A DNA stretch of 64,000 bases, from contig JAPDFF010000021.1 in assembly GCA_027569505.1 (NCBI GenBank), positions 1 to 64,000 on the forward strand. Reading direction: 5' to 3'. Shown here one piece after another: positions 16,531 through 28,355 of this stretch (positions are counted from its first letter, which is position 1; every line of letters begins with the position of its first letter). Made by a program: the position numbers and the translations under genes. Under the pieces are notes generated by a model. The model searched no databases, was not told where the DNA came from, and saw only the letters and a list, made by a program, of their open reading frames with translations. The stretch comes from Chloridium humicola (Eukaryota; Ascomycota; Sordariomycetes; Chaetosphaeriales; Chaetosphaeriaceae).

Positions 16531-19500
16531 ATGACACGCCCTGACGGATACCGGTTCAAGGAACGGATTGAGACATCGTCACTTCCGCCGCCCTGGCTTC
16601 GGAGCTATGAGCCGCCCCGGCCGCCTGCGCCGTCCTCGGACGTGAACGCCAGGCTCAACAGTGGTGCCGCGTTACGCGACACCACGTCTGGAGTTCCTCG
16701 GCGCGTTGGAGCATCGCGGGCAAGATTCGTTGATACAGATGATACGTCACCACCAGCGCTGCGACGCCCCTCAAGACGCTCGTCCGTGTCATCTGACAGT
16801 CGTGAGACTCATGACAGCGACCAGTATGAGACACTCAAACGCAGAATGGACCGAGAACCTTCGAGGTCTCGCCGAGTTCACTACGTCGACGACGTGGATA
16901 TACAGTACCCAAGCGCTCGTCATACGCGCGACTCATACAGCGTTGGCCGCTGGGATGACGGCCGACGCATTAGGGAAGAGCTCGCCGCTGCACGGCGGCG
17001 TGCAGAGGAGGAACTCATTCGCGCCAAATCCAGATCTGAACGCAACTCTACTGTATGGGAAGCCGATGCCGACCAAGACCTCGACGTTTTCTACTCCGTT
17101 GAAGACTCTCTGCCCAGTGGAAAGCAAGAATCGGACCCAAGCCCGGCAGTATCAGATTCCGAATCTGTGGCAGAAGACGAGCCACAAACGGCGAACACGG
17201 ATGAAGAGGGACACCGTGTTCCAGCTTACCACGTTCTCGACTCGCAGTACGATGGCGCATACTGGGAAGGCCATTACAAAATCAATATGACTGCTGTTCT
17301 GAGCGGGAGAAGCCCCGTTCCCCAAACTCTTTTTCGATGGATGTAAGACCTTCACCAGCCCAGCAACCATCATTGCTTGTTGGACTACTAACTGGGGTCT
17401 TGGCTCCAGTCATTTCATGCGTCCTTCAATGGACATTGATGAGTTCTCGGTACGCCCAGAGTAACCCAAACCTGCTACAAACCTGCTACACAAAGTCACT
17501 CACAACCGCCATTTTAGGACCAGGTCTCTGCGATTCCCGGGCTCAGCAGCATCGAGACGGATGTCTTGAAAGACATGATCCTCAAAATCAAGCGGGACAA
17601 TGGCAAAAAGGTCCAGGCATCGAATGGGCGCTACGTGCATTCCCTGGAACCAAACTTTCGTCGGGACCTCTCTGCCTCGGACAGCCAGCCCTCGCCTCCC
17701 CGAACCGTAGCCTGGCTCTGTCTGCCATACTTCTCTTTGGAGTCCTATTCCGGGCTTCTAGGCTCCAAAAGCCCAAAGGCTTTCCCAGCCCCAACTCTAC
17801 TTCAGGCGAGAAATTCACGAAGTACCCGGGAGAGAGACATGGCTCAGGCTGTCTGTCAGCTAAAGAGCGCTCAGAGAGGACTCTGCTTCCACGTTTCACA
17901 ACTTTGGTGTCTCGTTCTCGATAGCTGTAAGTGTACCCAACCACAGCGAGCGAATTCTCAAAAACTCTCTTTTTACCTCTTCCCTTGTTTCCTTCTCCAG
18001 CCGCGCAAACTAACGAACTCCAGCCCTTCTTATTACATACGGCCGCATCAGCGCAGATACTCTCTGCCAGGACATCGTGTTGAGGGACGTAAAGCCGCTC
18101 CAAGACGTGCCTGGCTCTGTGCATAACAAGACACTGGCAGTTCGCTATGAAAAGCTGTTGTGTTTGATTCCAATCCAGGAGTGTCAAACCTGGCTGGTAT
18201 GTCTTTTTATCCAACCTGCAAAATTTAACACCCATGTATTGACCTCAGATAGGCATTCGTTTCTCATTTTCGCAATTACTACCCTCAGCAACTCCATCTT
18301 CGCCTTCGTTCAAGCAAAGTCAAGAGCACAAACTGGCTTAAGATTTACGAACTAGCCCTGAGCTCTCGAAAGAAGCTCGTGCTGGATGTCGAACTCAGGT
18401 CAGATCGAGCTTTGCCGTGATTTTGTCTGTCATTACTAAACAAGCAGCAGGCCGGCACCGAAACACCCCCAAACAGCAATCCTCCCCCCTCTTCAGCAAA
18501 AGAACGGTCAAGAAAGCTCGTTGAAATCAAAATTCACCCGTCCCGATTTGGCCGATGTCACCCAGGGAGGACACGGGGCTCAGAAACAAATTGCGAAGCC
18601 GTCTGCTACCTCAAACAAGGAAATGGAGACTCGAGCGCCATCCAGCCCACCTCTTGTCCAGGTAACTCGAGCGGAGACACTTTCACCTCTTGCAACAGTG
18701 GAAGGACAAAATTGGCGCGCTTCCTCCTCTACAGGACACCACTCGCCGTCCCCCCAAGGGTGTAACCACAACCGCCGCCCGTCGAGTGCTGACGCCACCT
18801 CACGGCTTGCAATTTTCACCTGCCTCGAGGTCATCTCAGACGCAATATCCTCATCGTCGCTCAGTGGGGCTGTGTCCATATCCCCATTTAATCCGTTCAA
18901 GGATAAGACCGTCCTCAAATATTTCAAGAGCATCGATAATCACTTGCTAACAAAGACGACTGTGGGTGACCGTCTGGCAGTGGAGAAATGCGAATCAGGA
19001 AAACATCACAGACAAGAAATTCACATCCTGCTAGATACAGAGCGCTCAAAGTCAACAGCCATGCCGTTGGATACAGATCAGGAGACAATCTTTGAGAGAC
19101 GGGTCAGCCTATTTCTTTTGGCCGACGCCATCTTCACCTTCTTCTTTCCACCCGAAACATCAGTCCCTACAACCAGCAGGTTTTGGGGGGCTGTCAGAGC
19201 CATTGTGCATGTGCGTAATACCCTAACCCCCTCAACCGCCGATTCATTATTCGAAGCCGTCACTGATCACCAGGCTAGGATCCATCATTGGACTCAACGG
19301 ATGATCTGCCCGTTGACAACTCCGATGAGTCGGAGCGTGGCCTGTCCGTACGAGATATGAGCCGGGACTTTCGCTTTACATCTTCAGCATACAGGATCGA
19401 GAGTCTTCTGGTGGAGTTCAAAGACATCCACGCCCATATTTTGTGGTTCAATGACATCTTCGCAAATATTCAAGCCGCCGACCGCGACCAGATATCGACC

Positions 19501-20869
19501 CCGGTGACACTCGTCGACGCCTGGGCCCACATCATTCTATCCCTGGCTAGATTTCCAACAGACTTGAAACGGTCACTTGCGTTGGCACGGAAGGCCAAAT
19601 CCCAGATCCACGAGGGGATACAAACGATGATCGCCGCGCGCTCAGAACAACTTCAGTTGAAGAATTTGGTTCCTCTCCCGTTCGACATCTTGTCCCTCAT
19701 TAGCTTGAAGCTGGCAAAAGACATTACTCCGGGTCTCCCCAACATCAGCGAGACGTATGGATCGTACTTGGAGGTGATGGTAGGAAACTACACAATCTCG
19801 AACCTCGCTTTCAACACCGCTGACATTAAAAGAATTCGAATATTGCCGCGCTGCCTCCCGACCGCAGAGTTGAGCATGGCCTTTATCTTCTGTCTCAAGA
19901 AATCTTAACTATCGAGTGGATGGTAGGTCGCCAGCAGCGAGTCATCGAGAGCATGCTGGAGGCCAGAACATCCCTTGCAACCGGCAACAACAAGGATGAA
20001 ACAGACGCGGACCGTGGGCGACGGGAACGAAGACAGATGAACCATTCGCGGTACAGCGAGGTTGGCAATACCGGCTATCACCATGCAACACAGAAGCTGC
20101 CAAATGCGCAAGCTTCGCCGCATGAATCGACGGCATTTATGGCGGAGAGTATCTTTGGCTCTGGAGAACTCAAGGACGTCAGCCTTCGTTTGCTGCAAGA
20201 GTGTTTGAAAAACTTGGGTCAGAGAAGGACAGAGTTTAGGGAGATGGAAGTTGCTGTGCAGGATTTGATAAATACAGTATGGCCGTTCATTTTACCTCTC
20301 TTTACCTGTTATTTCTCTCCCCCCCATCCTCCCCCTTCAGCTTTTCCTCCGGCCCTCTCCCTTTTCCTCCACCACATCAACACTCGCACACCTATTCTCT
20401 CTAACAAAAGCAACAGAACCGCAACAAATTAGCCCACAACAAAGACGGCCAAGACAACGCAATCTACGCCTTCACCGTCCTCACTGCCATCTTCCTCCCA
20501 CTGTCAACCGTCGCCTCCATCTTCGGCATGAACTCCTCCGACGTGCGGGACATGAAACTCGGCCAGTGGGCTTATTGGGCCACGGCTATGCCTATTACCG
20601 TGTTGGTAATTTTCCTTGGCCTGGTGTTCACGGGGGAATTGAAAAACGTCAAACGCTGGGCTGGGGACTTCTGGAGAAAGGGTTGGGGGAGTAAACAGCG
20701 CAAGAACTGGGTTACTTTGAGTCTGAAAGAGGGGACAGACCTAACGGAAGAGGGATTACCCTCGCCCGCAAAAGCTGGGGAGCAGGGTGGGGCGCCGTCG
20801 AGGTCGAGTACCTTTACGGAGGAGGCCAGGAGGAGGGGCGTGAGAAGAAGCCAGGAAAGACGGCGGTGA
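16531..20869 (+). CDS. CorA-like metal-ion transporter-type membrane protein, nine exons
   Basis: Hand-built exons: 16531-17342, 17410-17449, 17518-17926, 18024-18196, 18253-18398, 18445-19210, 19279-19779, 19833-20276, 20417-20869. All phases agree, giving 1247 residues. Several introns have CTAAC/CTAAT-like branch sites. The first ~270 residues are Ser/Arg-rich and disordered. The middle holds fungal CorA-like landmarks: VAWLCLPYFSLESYSG, RDMAQAVCQL, GLCFHVSQLWCLVL, YGRISADTLCQDIVL and LPFDILSLISLKL. The C-terminus has a first membrane helix, AIYAFTVLTAIFLPLSTVAS, ending in the diagnostic IFGMN motif (about residue 1134), then a second helix, WATAMPITVLVIFLGLVF. CorA-family channels pass Mg2+ or related divalent ions; the substrate of this long fungal subgroup is not established. 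Least certain is the interior of exon 6, Ser/Pro-rich and poorly conserved. Confidence 0.85.
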
Positions 20870-21840
20870 GGGTGACAGGATATGGGGCGTTGTGTTGTCC
20901 GCCAAAGCTGCTCGACACGGTCCTTTGGTCGATATTCCCGAGTTCTTGAACAAGACATGGGGGGGTGAGGGTGAAAAGTGGCGAGAGATCCATGAAAACA
21001 AGGGCTTCTCCCTGCTCTCTGCTTTGCTTGAGCTGTGACGATCGCTCCTACATAAAACCCAGGGTCACTGGCGGGTGGCAGAGTCCAGACCCAACTTGGC
21101 ATAATATTTTCCATCAGAGGACGCCAGCACTGCGGGCGGGGGTGATTCTGTTGCTTTATTCAAGTCCGTTTTGGGCATTCGCGAAACTTTCTTTTTGCTC
21201 TCGTCACCAGGCCTATTTTTGGGCTGTGATCAAGCGGAGCCAAGATTCCGCTGGAAACGTCTCAACCAACGGAACCAAGAATCGTGGCTTTGCCCCGTCA
21301 ACGTGCCTCACAGCTGGGTCGTCGGCCAGCAACTGGCACAGTGTGTCTGCACAAACACATGCCAGGAAGCAGAACGGCTTGAACGACCAGATGCTTGGCG
21401 GTGACTGCCATGTTCAGCCTCCCCAGTGTCATTTCAAACCACATGAAGCGTGGCTGGACTGCAACGCCCACTGATTATGGTTCTTGATCTCTGCCACGAC
21501 TCTATCTCCCCATTAGAGTAAGTACGGATGGGTTGACTCATTTTCCGTGGCCTCTCACACTGATCTTTCTCGACACTTGCCTCCGTCGCTGATTCGACGG
21601 TTCAAGCACAATGGTAAGAGAAGCGAGTGTTAGCTTTGCACCAAGCAGAAGAAAAAAGTAGTCAGGCTTGGGCGCGCTGCAGCCACATTCATGTATTACT
21701 CGACTAGTATGGGTGTTGTTGTGACAAGACTTTGCCTCTCTGGTGACAGAAGAACTATTTGACAACGTTCCTCCCGCTCCCAAAAGATAAAACTGTTGAC
21801 TGAACTCCTCGGCCCTGCCTCCGCACATCTTTACCCAGCA
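20870..21840. other. Intergenic region with one TGACTCA
   Basis: No recognisable gene on either strand. A TGACTCA (bZIP/Gcn4-type) lies at 21534-21540, about 300 bp before the next ATG. A single 7-mer in 1 kb may be chance. Confidence 0.45.
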
Positions 21841-22419
21841 ATGTGGATGTCGAAGCTCGGCGTCCGTATCGTCCAATTTGTTCTCGCCATTAGCATCATT
21901 GCTATCACGGTTGCGAGGGACACGCTGGACGAGGTGAACGGCGAGATTTCAGACAGCGCGCTCGCAAAGGCTGCAGGGTTGGGGAAGGCCTTGATTGGGC
22001 TGGGTGCCACCCTCAGGTAAGTTGTTCAGTTGCTGCTCCCTCTTTCTCTCCCCTTTCCTCAGCCTTTTTTTCCTCTTTCTATCCCCTTTTTATCCCCTTG
22101 CTTTTAGTCTCCCTCCTTTACCTCTCTTTTTTCTCCTACGCTTGTCTCTTTCTCCTTCTCTTTTCTCTTCCCCTTCTCTCTCTCTATTTTTCGCTTTCTC
22201 GTTTCCTTTCCTTCATTTTCTCTTTTTTTTTCCAAATTGGCTGTCAATGTCCAGGATTTAAGAGCTGACTAAATAAACAGACGCCTCCACATTGCCACGT
22301 TCATCATCGCCTGTATTGAGACCAGCCAGAGGAACCGCTCCAAGCGGATGACTTGCGCCGAAGGCGGTCTGGATGACCAAACCACTTCTGTGTATGTCAA
22401 GGGTGACATGAAGGTCTAA
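21841..22419 (+). CDS. Small membrane protein, function unknown
   Basis: Exons 21841-22016 and 22281-22419, 104 residues. The N-terminus carries a hydrophobic helix, VRIVQFVLAISIIAITVA, similar in style to the first helix of fungal MARVEL-like four-helix proteins. The second exon (RLHIATFIIACIETSQRN) contains a shorter hydrophobic stretch. Only about half of a typical MARVEL-type protein is present, so this may be a truncated or divergent relative, or additional exons were missed. The 264-nt intron is unusually long for this window and is almost pure pyrimidine on the coding strand from about 22030 to 22235. Confidence 0.45.
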
Positions 22420-22692
22420 GATGGCATTGGGAGATGACATGGTTGGAGGTGTGGGCTGAGTACCTGCAGTTGGACCGCCGAAACAATGTGTGCGACTTGG
22501 CGACCAAGAATGACACGAAGCTAGGAATGTTGATGTTGCTATGATTTGTCTCTTAATCCCTATCATCCTATTTTCCCTGTGTCTGTCGTGGCCATTTGTT
22601 CATTGCAATGTGGATATCTCAGACTCGTACGAAACGAAACGCAGCACCTCGGACCCCCTTCTAAACACGCAACCACCTCTTCCAACCGCAAA

Positions 22693-24246
22693 TCAACTCC
22701 TCCCAGATGCACCGTACCCCTCAACCTTCATCAACCTCCCCACTAACTCCAAATCTGGTTCCTCCTCCGGAAGTTCATGCAAAGCCGGCAACTCAGCCGG
22801 TAGCCTCGCCGAGTCGTAGCTCATCCCACCGGCCGTGTAGTAACTCGACACACTGGACGGAGACTGGAAATGGGCAGGGCTCTGGCCAGCGCTGTAGTAG
22901 TGGCTTTCTGGCGATGGCTCGATGGATGTCACCCACCCAGCGGTTTGCTGCGGCTGGTATTGTGCCATGGGCATGTCGGGCGCAGGGCTGCCATACGGGG
23001 CGAAGGGTGAAAAGGCCGTCGGTGGAGGGGAACCATGCACTGAGTTGGACAGCCGCTTCCGCCTTCGTCTAATGAGGATGTAGATGGGGACTGTGATTGG
23101 AAAGAGGGCCGCGCCGATGATGACTGAGATGGTGATGCCAGCTCCTTTTGCAGCCCTCTTTGCTGTTCTGGCGGGTTTGTCTCGCTTTCTGCATTTCGGG
23201 CCCTCCACCCGCGCTTTGGCAGCAGAAGACGCGGCGACGGGAGTAGAGAGAATTTTGGCCTGGAGTGCGGTACGCGTGCCCTCGCTAGGCGCTGAGTGGC
23301 GGCTCGGCGGGGGTTGTAGTCGGTCCTGTTGAGCTGGGCTGGCAGAGTGGGTGTGTGTTGCGGAAGTCCAGAGGACGGGGGTTGCTTGATTTGCTTCAAG
23401 TTCGAAGGGGGGTCCTTCGAGCTCCAAGGGTGATGAACAGACGGAGCGCGGCAAACCACTAAGGGCTGCTGTGTAAGTCAAGGGTGGTGGGCTCTGGCCA
23501 GCTTCTGTTACTTGCATATCTGTGGAGGTTACAGTCTCCTCTTTAAAGTTTGGATTCTGTGTCGCCCCGTCGAGCACCTGGGTATCGTTCGCAGTAGCGA
23601 GAATGAGGATGCTGCCGATGGTGCTGTTGGAGTTTATTTTCTCCAACAGCTCATCATATCTCCTTTTCTCTTCAAGGTATCTTTGTGTATACTGCTCCTT
23701 CTCAATCATCAGCTCCCGGATTTTAGCCCGGTGAGCAGTGATCAAGGCTTGGTCGGGGTGGCTGGATCGTCAGTCAAAGGATGAAGGCGCACAGCGAAGT
23801 TCGACTCACTCCGAGGCCATCTGCGTCCCATGGATGATGACGCCCATCAGCAGGTTCAGGTTCCCCTTCATTCGGTCCAGATTTGACGTCAGCAGCTCAA
23901 CCTTGGAGTCCCGAAAATAGAGAGTCCATCTCCCCATGTTGCCGCTGCTCCGGACCTTGGCGATGATATCCTGCATGGCGTTAAAGATGGCGTCACATTC
24001 TGCCACGGCATCTTGGGTCAGCCGGATTGTGTCCTCGGACACAAGGGCCTGGACGTGGCTGTCTTGAAGGCGATTCCCTATCTGTGAGATGATGCGAGCA
24101 GTAAATTCGATCTGCTTGTCGAGGCCCTTCAAGCGTTTCTCGGCGCCGACCACCGAGGACCCGTAGTCGTGGAGAGTCCGCGAAAGGCTGAGGCCAAAGG
24201 ACGCCACCTGGACGATGGAGGCGACTAGGGAGAGAATCTCTGCCAT
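22693..24246 (-). CDS. STAND-type N-terminal domain protein with a membrane segment
   Basis: Exons 24246-23810 and 23761-22693 (48-nt intron), 501 residues. Residues 1-145 (MAEILSLVASIVQVASFGLS, ..RLKGLDKQIEFTARIISQI) match the helical N-terminal domain that precedes NACHT/NB-ARC modules in fungal STAND proteins. A helical segment rich in Lys/Glu follows (KIRELMIEKEQYTQRYLEEK). No NTPase domain follows. Instead comes a ~150-residue Pro/Ser-rich linker, a basic stretch, and a single transmembrane helix (ITISVIIGAALFPITVPIYIL, about residues 350-372) bounded by RRRRKR. The C-terminal tail is Pro/Tyr/Ser-rich. Domain recognition is solid. A signalling or allorecognition role is inferred from the family, and the membrane anchoring is unusual. 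Confidence 0.75.
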
Positions 24247-24816
24247 GGCGGCATGGTCTCAGTGGCGGTCAATCATGCCGACTGTCACGAGGGCTGGAGA
24301 AGGTAGGTAAAATGGTTGGGCCATGGCGAGATGGACGGGCACCACCAAGGTGAGGCTCGAGGCGCCCTGTCTTCTGCATCACTAGCGCGACGGGCTGAGT
24401 TCATGTCGTTCTCGGAGTGCGGGGTGCAGGCAATGGTTCATTGGATTGGTCCAGGGAACTCGGGGGTTGGGGGGGCTGAGGGGGGCTGGGGGCTGCCGTT
24501 GATGCACAGCCCCAAACTGAAGGATAACGTTAAGGTTTTGAGGTTTTCGCGGTCTCTACTCCATGGTGAAGCAGACGTATCTCGTCCTTTCCAGGACATG
24601 AATCTCCGGGCTTTGCAGCCGTGCGAGCCTTGAAAGATTGTGCCCCTTGTTGACAGTGTTTGGAAATCGGAACTCTGGTTGCGATGCCGGTTTCTTGGAA
24701 ACCTTCGTCAATGTTTTTGCACAAAATGAGCAGCATTGCATTTTCCACACGCTTGAGGTGATAGGTGCTTGCTTTGGCCCAGTGCACCATCAACTTGCCA
24801 ATGGCAGCCCATCTCT
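24247..24816. other. Intergenic region before tRNA-Arg
   Basis: No gene recognised. Contains a G-rich run (gggggttgggggggctgagggg near 24460-24485). Holds the promoter of the minus-strand STAND-type gene and the 5' flank of the tRNA gene. Confidence 0.45.
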
Positions 24817-24919
24817 GGTCCGCTGGCTCAATGGCAGAGCGTCTGACTACGAGGTGTTAACTGTGCATCAGTTAACTGAGGTAATCAGGAGGTTCCAGGT
24901 TCGACCCCTGGGTGGATCG
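24817..24919 (+). tRNA. tRNA-Arg (anticodon ACG), with a 31-nt intron
   Basis: A complete cloverleaf can be folded by eye. Acceptor stem GGTCCGC/GTGGATC (24817-24823 with 24912-24918, two G-U pairs). D stem GCTC/GAGC around AATGGCA. Anticodon stem TCTGA/TCAGG with loop CT-ACG-A. T arm CCAGG-TTCGACC-CCTGG. Discriminator G at 24919. The intron occupies 24853-24883, directly after position 37 as in eukaryotic nuclear tRNAs, and contains a perfect 8-bp hairpin (gttaactg..cagttaac). ACG, read with inosine, serves CGU/CGC/CGA arginine codons. CCA is not encoded, as expected for a nuclear gene. Confidence 0.9.
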
Positions 24920-24921
24920 AC

Positions 24922-24925
24922 TTTT
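24922..24925 (+). terminator. RNA polymerase III terminator (T4) after tRNA-Arg
   Basis: Run of four T residues three bases after the discriminator base of the tRNA gene, the usual pol III stop signal. Confidence 0.75.
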
Positions 24926-25231
24926 GCTGGGGATGGGTAAAACCAAGATTACCCCTGAACCCCTTTTTTGACCCACCCCTGACCCCCCCCCGCTTCTCCT
25001 ACGACTGTTCAGACTACCTCTATACCGTCGATATTGCAAAGCTGGCGATTTTAACGAGATCATTGCAGTCAAACCGGTCTGGTTGAAGCTGAAGCTGTTC
25101 CAAGACCTAGACAATAGGAAGTCGGATGCCAACCAAGTTACCTCGACTAGTAAGCCTCGAGCTCTAATCTTCTTCCACCACGACATCTTGACTCCTAATT
25201 TGAACCTCCACCCTCTTATCCTCTTTTTCCT

Positions 25232-28079
25232 TTACTCCCTCTTATCCTCTTTGTACTTTACTCCGCTGACAACGACCTTTGCGACTGCCCCTTCCCCACC
25301 GACCTCCCTCTTCCATGCAAACTCTTTCCCTTCCCCGCTGCCAAAATTCGTCACAAAACACACGCCTTCACGCAAGCCGACAACAGGGAACAGCCGCCCC
25401 TTGACGCCCTTGCGCACCACGCTGCGGATCTTGGCCCCGTTTTTCGTAAACCACATCTCGCCCTTGCCCAAATCAACGTCGCAACCAACTGTGTCGCCCA
25501 CCATGTACCGCTGGTCCTCGTTGCCCCGGGTCATTCCAAATCCCGGACCCCATTCAGCCGACGAGTAGACAGTCCCATCATCTGAGTGGTACCCCCAACT
25601 CTTTGCCGTCGTCGCCGACTCAAAGGGGGCGCCCCACCCAGGGAACTCAATGGCCGCACCCCCGAGCGTGCAGAACCCAACAGCCATAATGGGAAACTCA
25701 CCCTCCGCCGTGGGCGGCTGCCCTTCGGGCATTGGCAGCAGACTGACCTCGAAGTAGTACCTTTCTAAGCCTTCTGGCAGCGGCCGGTCAGCCACGCAGA
25801 CTCTCTTGCCAGAAATGTGAACGATCTTCTTCCCGTCGTCGACGACGCTCTCCACTCCGACGGGCGTCACGGCCGGGAACGCGGTGCTCCATCGCGACGG
25901 CAGGAGGTTCTTCCACGCAGCCTGTTGCTTGAGGAAAGCCTCGGCGTCTTTGTGGCCGAACTGCCGCGCGAGATCCAGCGGCGTCCAGCCGAAGCGGTCT
26001 GGCCGGCTGAGGTCGGCGTTGAGGTTGCAGAGCTGCGAGAGGAGCTTGACGCTACCGTTTGCCGCACGCACGGCGATGAGGTTGGCGTCTGAGGTGGCCA
26101 CCCGAGGATCAGCGGTGATGAGGTCGGAGATGATCATCTCATAGGAGGTCTTCTTCGTTGCGATGGCCCACTGATCGTACGCGAGGGCGAGCGCTGTGCG
26201 GGACTGGTTGTCGGTGAGAGAGACGTCGGCGGGTGGCGAGGCGGCCAGTAGAGCGCGGACACATGCTGCGTGGCCGTTCAGGGCGGCTCGGTGCAGGGGA
26301 GACATGCCCTTCTTGCTGTCGCGCGCGTTGATGTGCAACCCGGCAGAATCTTTCTGGCCCGCGGCGAGCAGGAGTAGCTTAGACACGACGCAGTGGAAGC
26401 CATGGCCGGCAGCCTGGCGAAGCACAGTACGGCCGCTGCGGGTGGGTTTGTTTATCTCGGCCAGCGGGACGTCAGTCTTAATCAGAGCCTCGAGGATGCG
26501 TACGGCGGTTTCCTCGTCTTTGCTGATCCAGGCGCAGAAGAGAGGCGTCCACCCTTGTTTGTCGAAGCGGTTGGGCTGTTTGGAGTATTCGAGCAACACC
26601 TGGACTGTCTCAGCGAGTCCCTTTCTCACCGCGCTATGCAAGGCGATTCTGGACATTTTGTCGGAGATGTCCGGGCCTGCGCCATGCTCGGCCAACTTCC
26701 GGATGCCGGTGCTAAAGCCCAGGAACGAGGCTTGGTGCAGCGCAGTTTTGCCTTCTGCATCAACGTCGTCCATGTCCAAGAGTTTGGAGCTCAAGATGAT
26801 CTCCAGAGGCTCGAGCTGGCCGCCCATAACAACTACTTGGAGAGGACGGGTTGACTCAGAACTCTCCGCGTTTGTGTCAGCTCCGTGTTCAAGAAAGGCA
26901 CGGAGCAAGGGCAGCGGCACGTCCTGTCGGAACAGAAGGTGGTGGAGAGAGGACAGCAGGCCTACAGCCTCAGCATCGACACCGTTGATGTCGACACCAC
27001 GGGCAATCAGAAGCTCAAGAGCCTTTGGGTTTTCTCCCCGCCTGGAGAAATAGTGAAACGGACTGTAATGGGCGTGGGAATCGCTGATGGTCGGGTCCGC
27101 ACCATGGTCCAGGAATAACTGTACTCCCTCAGCTGTCCTCTCCCCGCACAGCATCCAGTAGTGGAACGCGTTGCGGTCGACGCCGTTCTTTGCGTTGACG
27201 TCGGCCCCTCGCTGCAAGAGAAGCTTGATGGTATCAAGGCGGCCTTCGGAGGATGCAGCGGCTTGCAGCGCACCCTTCCGAGAGCTCGTGCAGGTCCTCG
27301 CCTCGCTCAAGCAAGTGCCCAACCCAACTCGCGAGCCCAAGGTAGGAGGCGACATGCAGCGAATTGTGCGGTCCGCTGAGCAGACGGAATAAGCCAAAGT
27401 TTTCGTTATCTGGTTCCTCGTGGAACGCGCCCTGCCAGGCAGCCAAGACGGCAGGTGTCTCTAAGACGAGCTTGTCAAGCTCTACCATCACTGACCTCCA
27501 GTCGCTGTGCTTCTCCCGCTCCTCGACGGGCCAGAGTTCCTCGGCTTGCCGGAGATGCCACGGCCAGTGCTGCATCTCATATCGGACCAGATCTCGGAAG
27601 TAGTCGTCCTCTTCATCGGCGGCACGCCTCTGAGGTAGTCGTCGGGGTTGTAGTCGAAATATGTTTTCTCTCGGACGTCTTCGTCGTCCAAGGAAACTTC
27701 ACTGGTGTATCCAGGGATCTCGACGTTGCCGGCCTTGCGGCCTTCCCATTTCTTGCTGGCATCCCCCTGGAGAGCCTCCGCTGCTGCTTTTGTCTCTTCG
27801 GGGGTGGCCTTTTCGTGCAGAAATTCGGTGAGGAGGTCACGTTCCTTGGAGTTGATGCCCTCGACCGCGTCCGTGCGGAAGCGGTCCAAGGCTTCGTCGT
27901 ACAGGCTCTGGGGAGCTATGATGGTGCCAGTGCTTAAACAACGGAGTGGAACTCGGGAGGCCAGGTCAAGGCCACGATCCCCAGCCGATGGCAGCCCGCC
28001 GTTCAAGTTTTAGACAGTGAGGAAGCCCCACCACGAGAGCCCTCACGAGCCTAGCGTCGGACAAATGTCTCCTTTGCAT
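25232..28079 (-). pseudogene. Ankyrin-repeat plus SPRY protein (NLR-like), frame broken
   Basis: The 3' part is a long open frame (about 27285 to 25232) encoding many ankyrin repeats (LDTIKLLLQRGADVNAKNG, GKTALHQASFLGFSTGI, MSPLHRAALNGHAACVRALL, GWTPLDLARQFGHKDAEAFL) followed by a C-terminal SPRY/B30.2 domain (LERYYFEVSLL, GWGYHSDDG-like KSWGYHSDDGTVY, VGCDVDLGKGEMWFTKNG). Upstream, QHWPWHLRQAEELW..LLSGPHNSLHVASYLGL, typical of the segment just after the NTPase module in fungal ankyrin STAND proteins, lies in another frame; the shift is near 27275-27290. A second shift near 27620 separates this from SLYDEALDRFRTD..ERDLLTEFLHEK. No NACHT/NB-ARC P-loop is found. A possible tiny first exon is 28079-28047, spliced to 27907. 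Best read as a remnant of an NLR-like gene; an uncorrected assembly error is the alternative. Confidence 0.6.
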
Positions 28080-28355
28080 CGCCAAGCAACGTGGGCGAGC
28101 GTGGACGGATGGAATCCGGCAGGTCTAATTTGGTGGCCTGTGGTGGCGATTCTGGAGTCAGCGTCTCAGCACAGGCAAAGCTGTAGGCCAGCCTGATCGG
28201 CAGTGCCTGACGACCGCCCCAAAGCAACTTGCAAATTCGTACCTTGCCTGGTTTCCCAAACGCCTCTTACGCACCCTGTATGTACAAGTAATACATATAT
28301 ACTACAAGAAACCCTAAGATTACAGAGCAAAGATCGGCCCCCCTGACCGAGGCAC

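Noticed and set aside
26196..27053. 285-codon plus-strand frame
   Set aside because: Shadow of the ankyrin repeats on the minus strand, which read clearly as ankyrin units.
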